A stretch of 64,000 nt of DNA from Paenibacillus sp. FSL R7-0204 (GTDB lineage Bacteria > Bacillota > Bacilli > Paenibacillales > Paenibacillaceae). The position numbers and the translations under genes were made by a program. The notes beneath the pieces were generated by a model. That model saw nothing but the letters and a program-made list of their open reading frames with translations, did no database searches and had not been told where the DNA came from. The stretch lies in assembly GCF_038002225.1 (NCBI RefSeq), contig NZ_JBBOCA010000001.1, positions 7,254,001 through 7,318,000 of the forward strand, written 5' to 3'. Shown piece by piece: positions 26,783 through 35,538 of the stretch (positions are counted from its first letter, which is position 1; every line of letters starts with the position of its first letter).

Positions 26783-28326
26783 GACCGCTTGGCCGGTCTC
26801 TTGGCCGGCTTCCGTCTCCGGTTGCGCATTCCAATCATCGCCGGACGCAAATTCATATCCCACCAGGGGGCACGGATGGTTGTATCCTTAATATCCTGCG
26901 GGCGGATCGAGCCAACCCCAAGCATGTAGGAGACCCCGAAGGAGCGCAGACTCATCAGATGAATGACCAGACCGAGCAGACCGAAGAAATATCCGTAGAG
27001 GCCGAGGAAAAAGGTGGTGCCGAGCAGCACCAGTCTGGCGATGATCAGCGGCCCGGTCAGCCTCGGATTGAGCAGCGTCGTTATCCCTGTCAATCCCACC
27101 ACGATGACCATCGGCGCACTGACAATCCGTGCATCCACAGCAGCCTGGCCCAGCACCAATGCTCCGACAATGCTTACCGCCTGCCCAATCGAAGTCGGTA
27201 TCCGCGCGCCCGCTTCCCGCAGCACCTCGAAGATGGTCAGCATGAGCAGCGCTTCAACTATAGTTGGAAAAGGCACCGATTGCCTGGCAGTCGCAATGCT
27301 AAGCAGCAGCAGAGTGGGGACCATCTCCTGGGCATAGGTTACAAGGGCAATATAAGCGGCCGGGATACTGATCGACATGAAGGCTCCCAACACTCTAAGC
27401 ACACGGTTAAACGATGCAAAATAATAGTTGATATAATAATCCTCACTGGCCTGGAAGTTCTCAACGAATACATAAGGAACGGTCAGCGCAAAAGGGGTGC
27501 CTTCGACGAGGACCGCAACCCGGCCCTCCATGATTTTGCTCACGAGTGTGTCCGGCCGTTCGGTACTTCCAACGGTTTCAAACGGAGAGTAGGGCTCGTC
27601 ACGGATCAGCTCGGACAGATAACCCGTGTCCAGAATAAGATCAAGCTCCACCTTCTCCAGCCTGTCATACAGCTCCTTAATAATGTCGGGAGAGGCCAGG
27701 CTCCCCATATAGCAGATACAGGTCTGCGTCTTGCTGCGTGTTCCGATTTCCGTGAATTCAAATTTCAGATCCGGGTCGCGCACCCTGCGGCGGATCAGGG
27801 TCAGATTCACAAGCAGCGATTCAGTGAAGCCCTCACGGGGGCCACGCACCGTTTTCTCTGTAGTAGGCTCTTCTATCGCTCTGGAGTCCCATCCCTGAAC
27901 ATTGATGAGAAGCCCTCCGGCATAGCCTTCCAGCAGCAGCACCGCCTTCCCGCTGACGACCGCCCCGATCAGTCCATCCATCTCCTCGGAGACCATGACA
28001 TCTGGGGTATCAATGACAGTCAACCGGATTCTCTCCATCAGAACCTTAGGGTCCCGGTGCTCTTCTTCTGCGGGCTGGTAGGCGAGTACCGGCTTGATAA
28101 TCCCCGTCTGAATCAGATTCCGGTCCACCATTCCATCGACATAGATTAACCCGCAGCGGACGGGAGCGCCCTGGCTGTTCTCTATAATCCTTACTCTTAA
28201 TGTCCCGTCGTTATTGAATATCTTCCGCAGCCGATCCACCGTCTCCTCCAGCGAAGGGCTTAGTGGAGGATGCGCTGATAGGGTACCGGCAGCTTCGCTG
28301 TTCAGTGCAGGTTGCTTGTTCTTCAC
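26779..28326 (-). CDS. GerAA-family spore germination protein (A subunit)
   Basis: About 515 residues from the GTG at 28326, chosen because AGGAG lies nine bases upstream; the frame is open further but lacks a ribosome site. A large soluble N-terminal domain is followed by membrane helices after ~300, with family motifs such as KIMEGRVAVLVEGTPFALTVPYVFVENFQ and FPTIVEALLMLTIFEVLREAG. A basic tail (RNRRRKPAKRPAKRS) ends the protein. First gene of the A-C-D-B operon; expression should be forespore-specific, but no firm sigma-G promoter was identified. Confidence 0.93.
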   Translation of the reverse strand: MKNKQPALNSEAAGTLSAHPPLSPSLEETVDRLRKIFNNDGTLRVRIIENSQGAPVRCGLIYVDGMVDRNLIQTGIIKPVLAYQPAEEEHRDPKVLMERIRLTVIDTPDVMVSEEMDGLIGAVVSGKAVLLLEGYAGGLLINVQGWDSRAIEEPTTEKTVRGPREGFTESLLVNLTLIRRRVRDPDLKFEFTEIGTRSKTQTCICYMGSLASPDIIKELYDRLEKVELDLILDTGYLSELIRDEPYSPFETVGSTERPDTLVSKIMEGRVAVLVEGTPFALTVPYVFVENFQASEDYYINYYFASFNRVLRVLGAFMSISIPAAYIALVTYAQEMVPTLLLLSIATARQSVPFPTIVEALLMLTIFEVLREAGARIPTSIGQAVSIVGALVLGQAAVDARIVSAPMVIVVGLTGITTLLNPRLTGPLIIARLVLLGTTFFLGLYGYFFGLLGLVIHLMSLRSFGVSYMLGVGSIRPQDIKDTTIRAPWWDMNLRPAMIGMRNRRRKPAKRPAKRS

Positions 28327-28621
28327 CGCTATCACTCCTCTCAGAGATCTATTGCTCTGATTATCCCCCGTCTCTCTGACTCCTATTCGCCAGAATTTGC
28401 TGGATAGGAGAAGCAGAAGCCGCCCGGCCCTTGAACGGCACAGCAAATAAGCCCGCTCTGTAACAGAGGGGCCGGCTGGACCAAGCTTCGTATGATATCG
28501 TCAGCCGCTGCTCCACTAAGGCAAATGCTCCTTGCAGCAGCCGCTTTATGTTATGGTTAGTACAGTTAGAAAACAGCGGTGGGACTGTTACAGACAGAGA
28601 AAGGTAAAAGGAGCACGTAAA

Positions 28622-28993
28622 ATGACACCATTCACGCGAAAAGTTATTCTCATTATTCAGTCGATCCCGGAAGGCTCCGTCATGACCTACGGCGGGATTG
28701 CCCGAGCTGCCGGAAGTCCCCGGGCGGCCAGGCAGGTTGTGCGCATTCTGCATTCCATGAGCAGGAAGTACAAGCTGCCGTGGCACAGGGTCATCAACGC
28801 CAAAGGAATGATCTCGCTCACCGAAGACGAATCCGCTTCCCTGCAGCAGCTATATTTAACCGGAGAGGGCGTTATCTTCGATGAACGGGGCGTGGTTGAC
28901 CTGGAGCGCTACCAGTATGTTCCGGCTCCTGAGCTGGAGATGGAGATGGACATGGAGCTTCCGCCTGAACTCGGCGATGAGGAGGAGGCTTAA
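28622..28993 (+). CDS. alkyltransferase-like (ATL) DNA-damage binding protein
   Basis: About 123 residues related to the C-terminal domain of O6-methylguanine methyltransferases. The active-site PCHRV is replaced by PWHRV (KLPWHRVINAKGMIS), the hallmark of ATL proteins that bind O6-alkylguanine and hand it to nucleotide excision repair without transferring the alkyl group. TYGGIARAAGSPRAARQVVRIL supplies the helix-turn-helix and arginine finger. An acidic tail (ELEMEMDMELPPELGDEEEA) is extra. ATG at 28622 has AAAAGGAG upstream. The 3' end overlaps the convergent DUF1361 gene by four bases. Confidence 0.88.
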   Translation: MTPFTRKVILIIQSIPEGSVMTYGGIARAAGSPRAARQVVRILHSMSRKYKLPWHRVINAKGMISLTEDESASLQQLYLTGEGVIFDERGVVDLERYQYVPAPELEMEMDMELPPELGDEEEA

Positions 28994-29697
28994 CCTATCT
29001 TCCTCCGGCCCTCGGAATAACTCCTGCGGCTCCCGCCCGCCAGCCCGTTCAGCAGGCAATACATCGTGGCATAGATCACCAGCAGCACAAAGGCGACGAA
29101 TAGGCTGAAGAACACTGACTGCCGGTTCAGACTGTCCATGACCAGCCGGTAGAGCTGATGGCGGTCCGTCAGCACATCCCAGCTGTTCAGCCGGTAGACT
29201 CTGCCAAGCAGGACGCCGTAGCCGCCCATGACACAGGCGAACAGGACGAAGACCCACGAGAGCAGCATGTTGCTTTTCCGGTAGATCACGTGCTGGAACT
29301 GGTACAGGGAGAAGAATCCGGTCAGCCAGCCGCTCCAGGTGAACAGGAGGAGGGTGGTCAGATCATACCAGTACCGGTTCTGGATCGTTCCACCGACGAT
29401 ATACTTGCTTTTGCGGACAGTCAGATGGATCAGATCAGTCATAATATAAGGCGCATTCGGAAAAAACAGCAGCCAGGCTACGCCCAGCGGCAAAATCAGC
29501 AGCCCCCCGATCTTCCGCTTATCCAGCTCATGCGCAGCCATGGAGAAGAAGAACGGCACCCAAGCCAAAAACAGATTCCAGAGCAGAAACGCATAGTACG
29601 TATCCGTCTGCAGCGAAACTACCTGATACACTGCAATGGTTGCCGCGGACATTCCAGCCAAAAGTATAAAGACTTTGGTATAATTCAGTTCTTTCAT
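28990..29697 (-). CDS. DUF1361 integral membrane protein
   Basis: About 235 residues with six to seven hydrophobic helices. The stretch WLLFFPNAPYIMTDLIHL, with the FPN motif, and the following YWYDLTTLLLFTWSG are typical of the DUF1361 family, whose function is unknown. ATG at 29697 has TAGGAG upstream. Confidence 0.85.
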   Translation of the reverse strand: MKELNYTKVFILLAGMSAATIAVYQVVSLQTDTYYAFLLWNLFLAWVPFFFSMAAHELDKRKIGGLLILPLGVAWLLFFPNAPYIMTDLIHLTVRKSKYIVGGTIQNRYWYDLTTLLLFTWSGWLTGFFSLYQFQHVIYRKSNMLLSWVFVLFACVMGGYGVLLGRVYRLNSWDVLTDRHQLYRLVMDSLNRQSVFFSLFVAFVLLVIYATMYCLLNGLAGGSRRSYSEGRRKIG

Positions 29698-29836
29698 GAA
29701 GGATAATCTCCTAACCTTGATATAGTCCATTTCTGTAATTGTACAAATATGGGGCTGGAGTGTCCAATATCGGGAGGTTTAGCGGGAAATGCGGTGACTA
29801 GTGGAGACGGCTTTGCCGTCTTTTCATACATTTCGC

Positions 29837-30106
29837 TTACAAATTAAATTCACTGTACTCATCCTCAGTCGTCTGCACGTTCTTCAGATACATAATCTGC
29901 CCCATATCATTCACACGCACAATATCTATACCCGCCTTCGCATAGACCATGCCATCGGCAGCTTGTCCGCATACTGCCCAGTTGGTCAGGTAGCTGCCGT
30001 CAGGCTGAAGTACCCATGCGTCCCACATATGTTTAATGTCTTTGTTGTGTTCATAAAAAGTCTTAATCACTACCTCGAATCCTGTGCGGCTTCTCCCGCC
30101 CGACAC
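29837..30106 (-). pseudogene. remnant of NTF2/SnoaL-like protein, 5' end missing
   Basis: An 89-codon frame that reads as the C-terminal part of a small NTF2-like (SnoaL) protein: FEVVIKTFYEHNKDIKHMWDAWVLQPDGSYLTNWAVCGQAADGMVYAKAGIDIVRVNDMG. The domain normally has ~110-140 residues, and the first part is absent. It abuts the divergent ArsR remnant at 30107 with no intergenic space, which suggests a deletion that removed the 5' ends of two divergent genes. No ribosome site is present at the apparent GTG. Confidence 0.6.
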
Positions 30107-30391
30107 AATTTCAGCAATCTGACCACGGTCTGTAATGCATTAGGTGACCCGTTGCGTATGAAGATTGCCTATTGTCTAGCCAGTTCTGGCGAGAAACGCT
30201 GCTCCGCCTTTGAAGTCGACCACATCTCAAAATCAACGTTGTCCCACCACGTTAAAATGCTTCGTGAAGCTGGAATTATCCAGCCGCGCATAGAAGGCAA
30301 ACAGCACTTTTATTCGCTCAGAAAAGATGACTTAAATACCCGTTTCCCAGGTCTGGTCGATATGATTCTGCACACAGGAGACTTAGAATAA
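30107..30391 (+). pseudogene. remnant of ArsR-family regulator, 5' end missing
   Basis: 94 codons reading as an ArsR winged helix without its first residues: CNALGDPLRMKIAYCLASSGEKRCSAF, the recognition helix STLSHHVKMLREAGII, and wing QPRIEGKQHFYSLRKDDL. No ATG, GTG or TTG with a ribosome site precedes the domain; the upstream in-frame codons are antisense to the NTF2-like remnant. Original role was probably control of the divergent neighbour. Confidence 0.6.
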
Positions 30392-30427
30392 TATATGATA
30401 AAGCGGGTACATGTTATATTAAACGAC

Positions 30428-30491
30428 AAAGAAATCGCTCCTTTTGGGATGGAAGGCGAACCCTCCATTTTACCAAAAAGGCGATTTCTTT
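30428..30491. terminator. repeat-type hairpin terminator, relative of 6717-6772
   Basis: AAAGAAATCGC(T)CCTTTTGG pairs with CCAAAAAGGCGATTTCTTT. Read on the minus strand it aligns with the hairpin at 6717-6772, so the same element occurs twice in opposite orientation. It sits at the 3' end of the SulP gene. Confidence 0.75.
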
Positions 30492-30507
30492 TTCCGGATT
30501 ACAAGGG

Positions 30508-32286
30508 CTATACCCCGCCGCTCAGCTTGCGGGCCACCGCCGGAGTGCGGCCCTTGAAGGCCGCGCTGCGCGATGAGGATTCCTCCAGCCCCGAGAGGGC
30601 GCTGCATTCTCTGAAGGCCGCATGCGCGCAGCCCCGGCACCGGCTGGGATTCACGCTTCCCAGCGCTTCATTGATCGCTTCGCCGGTATGATCATAGAAC
30701 TGGGAGGCTCCGATCCGGTCATACAGCCCTGTTCTCTTCAGCAGCTCCAGCGGCTGGCTCTGGATGCCTGAGATCATCAGCCTGCCGCCTGCCGCCTGCA
30801 GCTCCTTCACCAGCGCTGCCAGATTGGCCTCGCCTGTCGTATCCATCAGCGGCACCTTGCCCATGCGCAGCAGGATAAGCTTAGGCTGATCCGGGCCGAG
30901 CTCGGGCATGGTGTGGTCGAAGCGGTAAGCGGCGCCGAAGAACAGCGGTCCCTCCACATTGTAGATGCCGATCTGCGGACAGTCGTGGCTCTCGGTTACC
31001 ATATGGGCCTCGACCTTGACGGAAGACGGGTCAGGCAGCACCTTGGAGATTCTATGCACCTCGCCCATGCGCTTAACGAAGAGGACAACAGCCAGGATCA
31101 GCCCCACCTCTACCGCCACGGTCAGATCGGCGAATACCGTTAGCAGGAAGGTAATCGCCAGCACCAGTGAATCCCCGGTCTTCAGCTTCAGCAGGTGGAG
31201 GAACTCCTTGCGTTCACTCATATTCCAGGCTACGACCATCAGAATCGGGGCCATCGCTGCCAGCGGAATGCTGGAGGCATACGGGGCGAACAGCAGCAGG
31301 ATCAGGAACACGACCACGCCGTGAATGATCCCGGATAGTGGAGAAGCGGCACCGCTGCGGATATTGGTGGCGGTTCTGGCAATCGCACCGGTAGCCGGTA
31401 TCCCGCCGAACAACGGCGCGGCGATATTGGCGACCCCCTGGCCGATCAGCTCACGGTTACTGTCATGGCGGCTGCCCGACATGCCGTCAGCCACGACTGC
31501 GGAGAGCAGCGACTCAATGGCTCCCAGCAGCGCAATGACAAAGGCTGGACGGATCAGCAGTTTGATTTTCTCCCACGTAATGACCGGGAAGTGAAAGCTA
31601 GGGAGTGTATTCGGAATATCTCCGTAAGCAGAGCCGATGGTCGTCACCTTGCCGCTGAAGAACAGGGCTGCGATAACCGTGGCACACAACAGTCCAATCA
31701 GAGAACCCGGCACCTTCGGGGCAAACCGCAACCCCAGCACCACTACGCCGAGACATACTCCCGCAGTCAGAATGCTGTACAGATTGATTGTGGAGAGATG
31801 CGCCCCGATCTCCTTCATATTGTCGATAAAGCTCTCATGCCGCTTCATATCCCTCAGGCCAAGGAAGTTTGCAATCTGCCCGCTGAAAATAATAACGGCA
31901 ATCCCGGCCGTAAAACCAATGGTCACCGGCTTGGGAATGAACTTAATCAATACCCCCAGCCGCAGAACACCCATCAAGACAAGGATCACACCGGCCATCA
32001 TTCCGGCAATCAGCAGATTCTCATACCCGTACTGCATGGCAATAGCGAACAAAATAGGAATGAATGCACCCGTAGGCCCGCCAATCTGAAACCTGGACCC
32101 GCCGAATAAGGAAATCAGTATTCCGGCCACAATGGTTGTATAAATTCCGTACTCCGGCTTCACACCGGAAGCAATAGCAAATGCCATCCCGAGCGGGATG
32201 GCAATAACGCCGACGATTGTCCCTGAAATGATATCCTTACGCAGCGAAGCAATGTTATAGCCCTTGAATCGGCCCCACCCTGTCAT
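30508..32286 (-). CDS. SulP-family anion transporter with STAS domain and Cys-containing tail
   Basis: 592 residues: SLC26/SulP transport domain (first helices IISGTIVGVIAIPLGMAFAIASGVKPEYGIYT, with the family motif FQIGGPTGAFIPILFAI), then a cytoplasmic STAS domain from ~440 (GIYNVEGPLFFGAAYRFD ... LILLRMGKVPLMDTTGEANL). After the STAS domain comes a ~50-residue tail with CRGCAHAAFREC. Likely substrates for bacterial SulP are sulfate, bicarbonate or dicarboxylates; none can be assigned. The ArsR gene directly upstream on the same strand is its probable regulator. Confidence 0.9.
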   Translation of the reverse strand: MTGWGRFKGYNIASLRKDIISGTIVGVIAIPLGMAFAIASGVKPEYGIYTTIVAGILISLFGGSRFQIGGPTGAFIPILFAIAMQYGYENLLIAGMMAGVILVLMGVLRLGVLIKFIPKPVTIGFTAGIAVIIFSGQIANFLGLRDMKRHESFIDNMKEIGAHLSTINLYSILTAGVCLGVVVLGLRFAPKVPGSLIGLLCATVIAALFFSGKVTTIGSAYGDIPNTLPSFHFPVITWEKIKLLIRPAFVIALLGAIESLLSAVVADGMSGSRHDSNRELIGQGVANIAAPLFGGIPATGAIARTATNIRSGAASPLSGIIHGVVVFLILLLFAPYASSIPLAAMAPILMVVAWNMSERKEFLHLLKLKTGDSLVLAITFLLTVFADLTVAVEVGLILAVVLFVKRMGEVHRISKVLPDPSSVKVEAHMVTESHDCPQIGIYNVEGPLFFGAAYRFDHTMPELGPDQPKLILLRMGKVPLMDTTGEANLAALVKELQAAGGRLMISGIQSQPLELLKRTGLYDRIGASQFYDHTGEAINEALGSVNPSRCRGCAHAAFRECSALSGLEESSSRSAAFKGRTPAVARKLSGGV

Positions 32287-32393
32287 CCTATAACCTTCTT
32301 TTCTCTGAATATCTGATTATTTGAATATAATACCCACATTACTCCTGCCCGCTGCTCTTGTCAACGGGGTAATCCGCCCCCCGGAAGCCGGGG

Positions 32394-32720
32394 TTATTCG
32401 CTGCGGATGCCTTCAAGCAGGGAAATGGTACTCACCAGATGATTGTCGAAAATCTGTCTGGCTACAGCCAGAAGCTCCTTGATCAGAGGATCACGGAGAG
32501 CATAGATGACAGTGGTCCCTTCCTTGACGCTGGTGACCACATTTTTAGCCCGGAGGACGGCCAGCTGCTGGGATACCGCAGAGCCTTCGGAGCCCAGGAT
32601 CGCTTGCAGCTCGTTCACATTCTTCTCGCCTTCGCTAAGCAGCTCCAGAATCCGAATCCGCATCGGGTGAGCCAGCGCCTTGAAGAATTCCGTCTTAAAT
32701 TGTTGAATATCGCTGTTCAT
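32394..32720 (-). CDS. ArsR-family transcriptional regulator
   Basis: 108 residues with a full ArsR winged helix: FKALAHPMRIRILELLSEGEKNVNELQAILGSEGSAVSQQLAVLRAKNVVTSVKEGTTVIYAL. No cysteine residues are present, so a classic thiol metal site of the ArsR/SmtB a3 type is lacking. It precedes the SulP gene by ~110 bases on the same strand. A TAATATAAT-type AT-rich promoter region lies upstream at ~32755-32770. Confidence 0.88.
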   Translation of the reverse strand: MNSDIQQFKTEFFKALAHPMRIRILELLSEGEKNVNELQAILGSEGSAVSQQLAVLRAKNVVTSVKEGTTVIYALRDPLIKELLAVARQIFDNHLVSTISLLEGIRSE

Positions 32721-32835
32721 CAGATTTCTGCTCCTTATGCTGTTACTTGTTTCAATCTATATTATATTAGCGCATTTGCCTGAAGGTGGCTATGCCGGGG
32801 CAGGAAATCGTTCGTAAGCCGGGGGCCTACGGCCC

Positions 32836-33216
32836 TTACAGATTCACGGGATACAGCTTGGCTTCACGGGTCCTCAGCTCAACGAACCCGCCCAGCGCCA
32901 TTGGTTCGCCGAGACATTCGAACATGATCAGGTCGCGGCCGATCCGCAGATAACCCGCGCCGTCCTCCTCTATATTTTCCAGCACGCCCGTCAGAATAAC
33001 CGTGTCCCCTTCGATACGCAAGCCAAAGGCACCCCCGGGAGCCGGCACAATATCGACCCAGCTCATGAACAGCACCGGCAGCTCCCATTCAGCTTCCCAT
33101 ACCTCTCCCGTTTGTACAGGCGGCCCGCACCAGATGGCTCTGGCTTCCCCCCATTCCGCTGCCGCGAATCTGATTTCCCCGGTCCGGGGGCCTTGTCCAA
33201 GAATGTGTATGTTCAT
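32836..33216 (-). CDS. uncharacterised beta-rich small protein
   Basis: About 126 residues, no family recognised. The sequence has alternating hydrophobic stretches consistent with a beta-barrel-like fold (IHILGQGPRTGEIRFAAAEW, TVILTGVLENIEEDGAGYL, LRIGRDLIMFECLG), no signal peptide and no helices. GGAG precedes the ATG at 33216; starts at 33222 and 33231 are alternatives. Monocistronic. Confidence 0.65.
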   Translation of the reverse strand: MNIHILGQGPRTGEIRFAAAEWGEARAIWCGPPVQTGEVWEAEWELPVLFMSWVDIVPAPGGAFGLRIEGDTVILTGVLENIEEDGAGYLRIGRDLIMFECLGEPMALGGFVELRTREAKLYPVNL

Positions 33217-33283
33217 CTTCATTAGCTCCATCTTCGTTCATTGGTATAACGTCATTATACATGACCGGGTGCCGGAGAGGATA

Positions 33284-34912
33284 TCAGGTGTAATTCTGCG
33301 TTGCTTTATTCAGATACGTACTGGGATGCAGCCAGGGATGCTTGAAGAACTCGTGTTTGTCGGTGACCTTGCGGGAGACGCTGAGGTCATAATCAATCAT
33401 GCGCTTCACCTTCTCCGCGAGATCTCTGCCCTTCACCAGCAGGCCCAGCTCGTAATCATGGCAGGCACTCCGTTCATTAATATTATAAGAGCCGTGAAAT
33501 ACCGCCTGCGCTCTGTGGTCGTAAATGATTTTCCAGTGGGAGAAGCGTTCAGTCGCACTATAATCATAGAAGGATACGCCGTTACAAAAAGGAACGTACA
33601 TGTTGCTGCGCACCGCCGCCCGGTTTGTCGGATGATCATTGACCAGGAGCGGATTACAAATGACGAGATGGCAGGCACGCTCCGGTCCCACTTCACCCAG
33701 CCGGTCCCAGAAGGCCTGATCGATCAGATACGGATTCACAATGAGGGTCTCATCGGCCGCATAGGTGATCACATCCAGAATATATTGCTGAATCAGATTC
33801 ACCGGGTTGCCGGGAAAGCTCGCGAAGAGCGTACACTCTTCCTCCCCGAACGCGTAGTCCACCGCAGGACGATAGAAGGGTGACGCAAGGTCAAAGTGAT
33901 CTCCCCCGAGCAGCAGCCACCTGGAGTGAAAAACAGCGTTCAGCGACTGGGCCACAGCCCCTTGAATACGGAAGCAGCCGTCATGCCACTCCTCTTCCTT
34001 CGCGGGGATACCGAGCGGACGTCCATCCACCTGCTGGTCCGGGGCTTCCTGAATGGGGGTTGCAAAGGTATACTGGTCCCCGATATTCAGACTGCCGATA
34101 ACGGAAGTTATTCCGTCTATAATCATGAATTTGCGGTGGTCAATCACATTCAGCCCGGTCACTTCCACATCCTCTTGAACCTTATCCTGCAGAAAAAGGA
34201 TGCTCTCAGGAACGCCCTGTGACTTCAGCACCTTGCGCTTCCCAGCCCATTCCTCCGCACCGTAATAGGAGTGGAAGGTATCCAGCAGCCTCGCACCCGC
34301 CTGCTCCAGACGCCCGGCAATGTCGGAGAATTGTCCCACCTCCAGATTCTGGCCGTATCCGAGCGCAGTGACCTTATAATTCACCATGATTCTAACCTGG
34401 ACCCCGCGCTCAAGCGCATGAAGCAGCTCATCCGCGATAAGGTTCCCCGAATGGTCATTGAAGAACAGCATCACGGACAGATGAATATAACGTTCAGCCC
34501 GGCGGATCTCGCCGAGCAGCATGCCCAGACACTGCGGCCCGTTCACATAAGGATCTACCTGGTTATGCCGGGTGGTCTGCGGGGCCAGAGCTCTGAGCTT
34601 GCCGGAATCGAGCCCCGCTAGGGTATCCGTGAGCTGATTAAGCCATTCCTGGCTTATACCCGGCAGCTGCCCGAGCTGCTGCATATCCGTTATGACGCCC
34701 CCGCACTCCTGCCGGTAAGCGCGCGCGGTATCACTTTGCAAAAGAGGGGCAAAAGCCGGCTCAGCCTCCTCCGCGCCTTCGGTAAGCGAAGCCAGGGAGC
34801 CGCCCGAAATATGATAATTCACGTAGTCTATGAGATCCTGCAGGAGCTGCCCGTCCTGTTCCGCAGCAGCAGGATTAGAGGGTAACCGGTGATTTTTATG
34901 TACATTAGTCAT
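33284..34912 (-). CDS. phospholipase D-superfamily protein, cardiolipin-synthase-like
   Basis: About 542 residues with two PLD half-domains. The first HKD motif is canonical (DHRKFMIIDG, then GSLNIGDQYT); the second reads FSHWKIIYDHR followed by HGSYNINERS, with the Asp one place earlier than in HxKxxxxD. There is no obvious membrane anchor, unlike ClsA, so it may be a soluble or peripheral PLD enzyme. The ATG at 34912 has AAGGAGATG upstream. Either a phospholipid-modifying enzyme or an unrelated PLD hydrolase; context does not decide. Confidence 0.8.
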   Translation of the reverse strand: MTNVHKNHRLPSNPAAAEQDGQLLQDLIDYVNYHISGGSLASLTEGAEEAEPAFAPLLQSDTARAYRQECGGVITDMQQLGQLPGISQEWLNQLTDTLAGLDSGKLRALAPQTTRHNQVDPYVNGPQCLGMLLGEIRRAERYIHLSVMLFFNDHSGNLIADELLHALERGVQVRIMVNYKVTALGYGQNLEVGQFSDIAGRLEQAGARLLDTFHSYYGAEEWAGKRKVLKSQGVPESILFLQDKVQEDVEVTGLNVIDHRKFMIIDGITSVIGSLNIGDQYTFATPIQEAPDQQVDGRPLGIPAKEEEWHDGCFRIQGAVAQSLNAVFHSRWLLLGGDHFDLASPFYRPAVDYAFGEEECTLFASFPGNPVNLIQQYILDVITYAADETLIVNPYLIDQAFWDRLGEVGPERACHLVICNPLLVNDHPTNRAAVRSNMYVPFCNGVSFYDYSATERFSHWKIIYDHRAQAVFHGSYNINERSACHDYELGLLVKGRDLAEKVKRMIDYDLSVSRKVTDKHEFFKHPWLHPSTYLNKATQNYT

Positions 34913-35029
34913 GTAGTCTTCATCTCCTTCGTTCTTCCCCCCGCCTTGCTTCGCCAGCAAATGACAAGCCAAGTAAGGGTAAGGTAAGATACCCTGGTTG
35001 TACTTTTTATAAACGGTACGGCGTCTTGC

Positions 35030-35125
35030 AAGTGGAAACGGCTTTGCCGTCCTTTTAAAGGACGGTACCGTTTCAGCGAGAAATAGAAGGATAATTTATG
35101 GTGTGCAACATATAAATTCTTATAT
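35030..35125. repeat. intergenic repeat with nested hairpins
   Basis: Begins AAGTGGAAACGGCTTTGCCG, also found in shortened form at ~29800 (GTGGAGACGGCTTTGCCG), forms nested stems (AAACGG/CCGTTT and AAAGGACGG-type arms), and ends in ACATATAAATTCTTATAT (35108-35125), identical to 6463-6480. Confidence 0.65.
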
Positions 35126-35170
35126 TTTAAAAAAAGGATGCCACAGCAGTCAAAGACTGCCGGAGCATCC
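35126..35170 (-). terminator. rho-independent terminator of the nitroreductase operon
   Basis: On the minus strand GGATGCTCCGGCAGTC pairs with GACTGCTGTGGCATCC and is followed by TTTTTTT. Its tail runs into the repeat that ends at 35125. Confidence 0.85.
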
Positions 35171-35210
35171 CGGATTCCAGAACATATAGGGTAACCGCTT
35201 AATTCCGTAA

Positions 35211-35507
35211 TTATTTGCTCAATTCCTCAGCGCTGTACACCTTAACATCAAGCGGTGCGGTCAGGAACTCTCCCGCTTTGGCGGCAAAGCCGGTGAAGTG
35301 GGGGCTTGTGTTGTGAGCGGCAACGGCTGCCTGGTCGCGCCAGGTCTCAACCATAATATAGAGACTTCCGTCTGCTGCATGCTTATACAGTTCGTAGGAC
35401 AGGTTCCCTTCTTCTTCGTGCGTGGCGGCAATCAGCGGTTTCGCTGTGGCCAGGAACTCTTCCTCCCGTGCAGGATTCACATGAAGCAGCGCATGGATAA
35501 TTAACAT
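35211..35507 (-). CDS. putative quinol monooxygenase (ABM/YgiN-type)
   Basis: About 98 residues, an antibiotic-biosynthesis-monooxygenase fold: MLIIHALLHVNPAREEEFL, EEGNLSYELYKHAADGSLYIMVETWRDQAAVAAHNTSPHF. Such ferredoxin-like dimers act on quinones or similar aromatic compounds. The ATG at 35507 has TAGGAGGAA upstream. Downstream of the nitroreductase gene on the same strand, in a likely marR-controlled redox operon. Confidence 0.85.
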   Translation of the reverse strand: MLIIHALLHVNPAREEEFLATAKPLIAATHEEEGNLSYELYKHAADGSLYIMVETWRDQAAVAAHNTSPHFTGFAAKAGEFLTAPLDVKVYSAEELSK

Positions 35508-35538
35508 TATTGTATTCCTCCTAAGTTTAGGCCTGAGC

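Noticed and set aside
26959..28149. 396-codon frame opposite the GerA-type gene
   Set aside because: Antisense shadow without ribosome site or domain.
29801..30106. N-terminal extension of the ArsR remnant on the plus strand
   Set aside because: Antisense to the NTF2-like remnant; no start with ribosome site.
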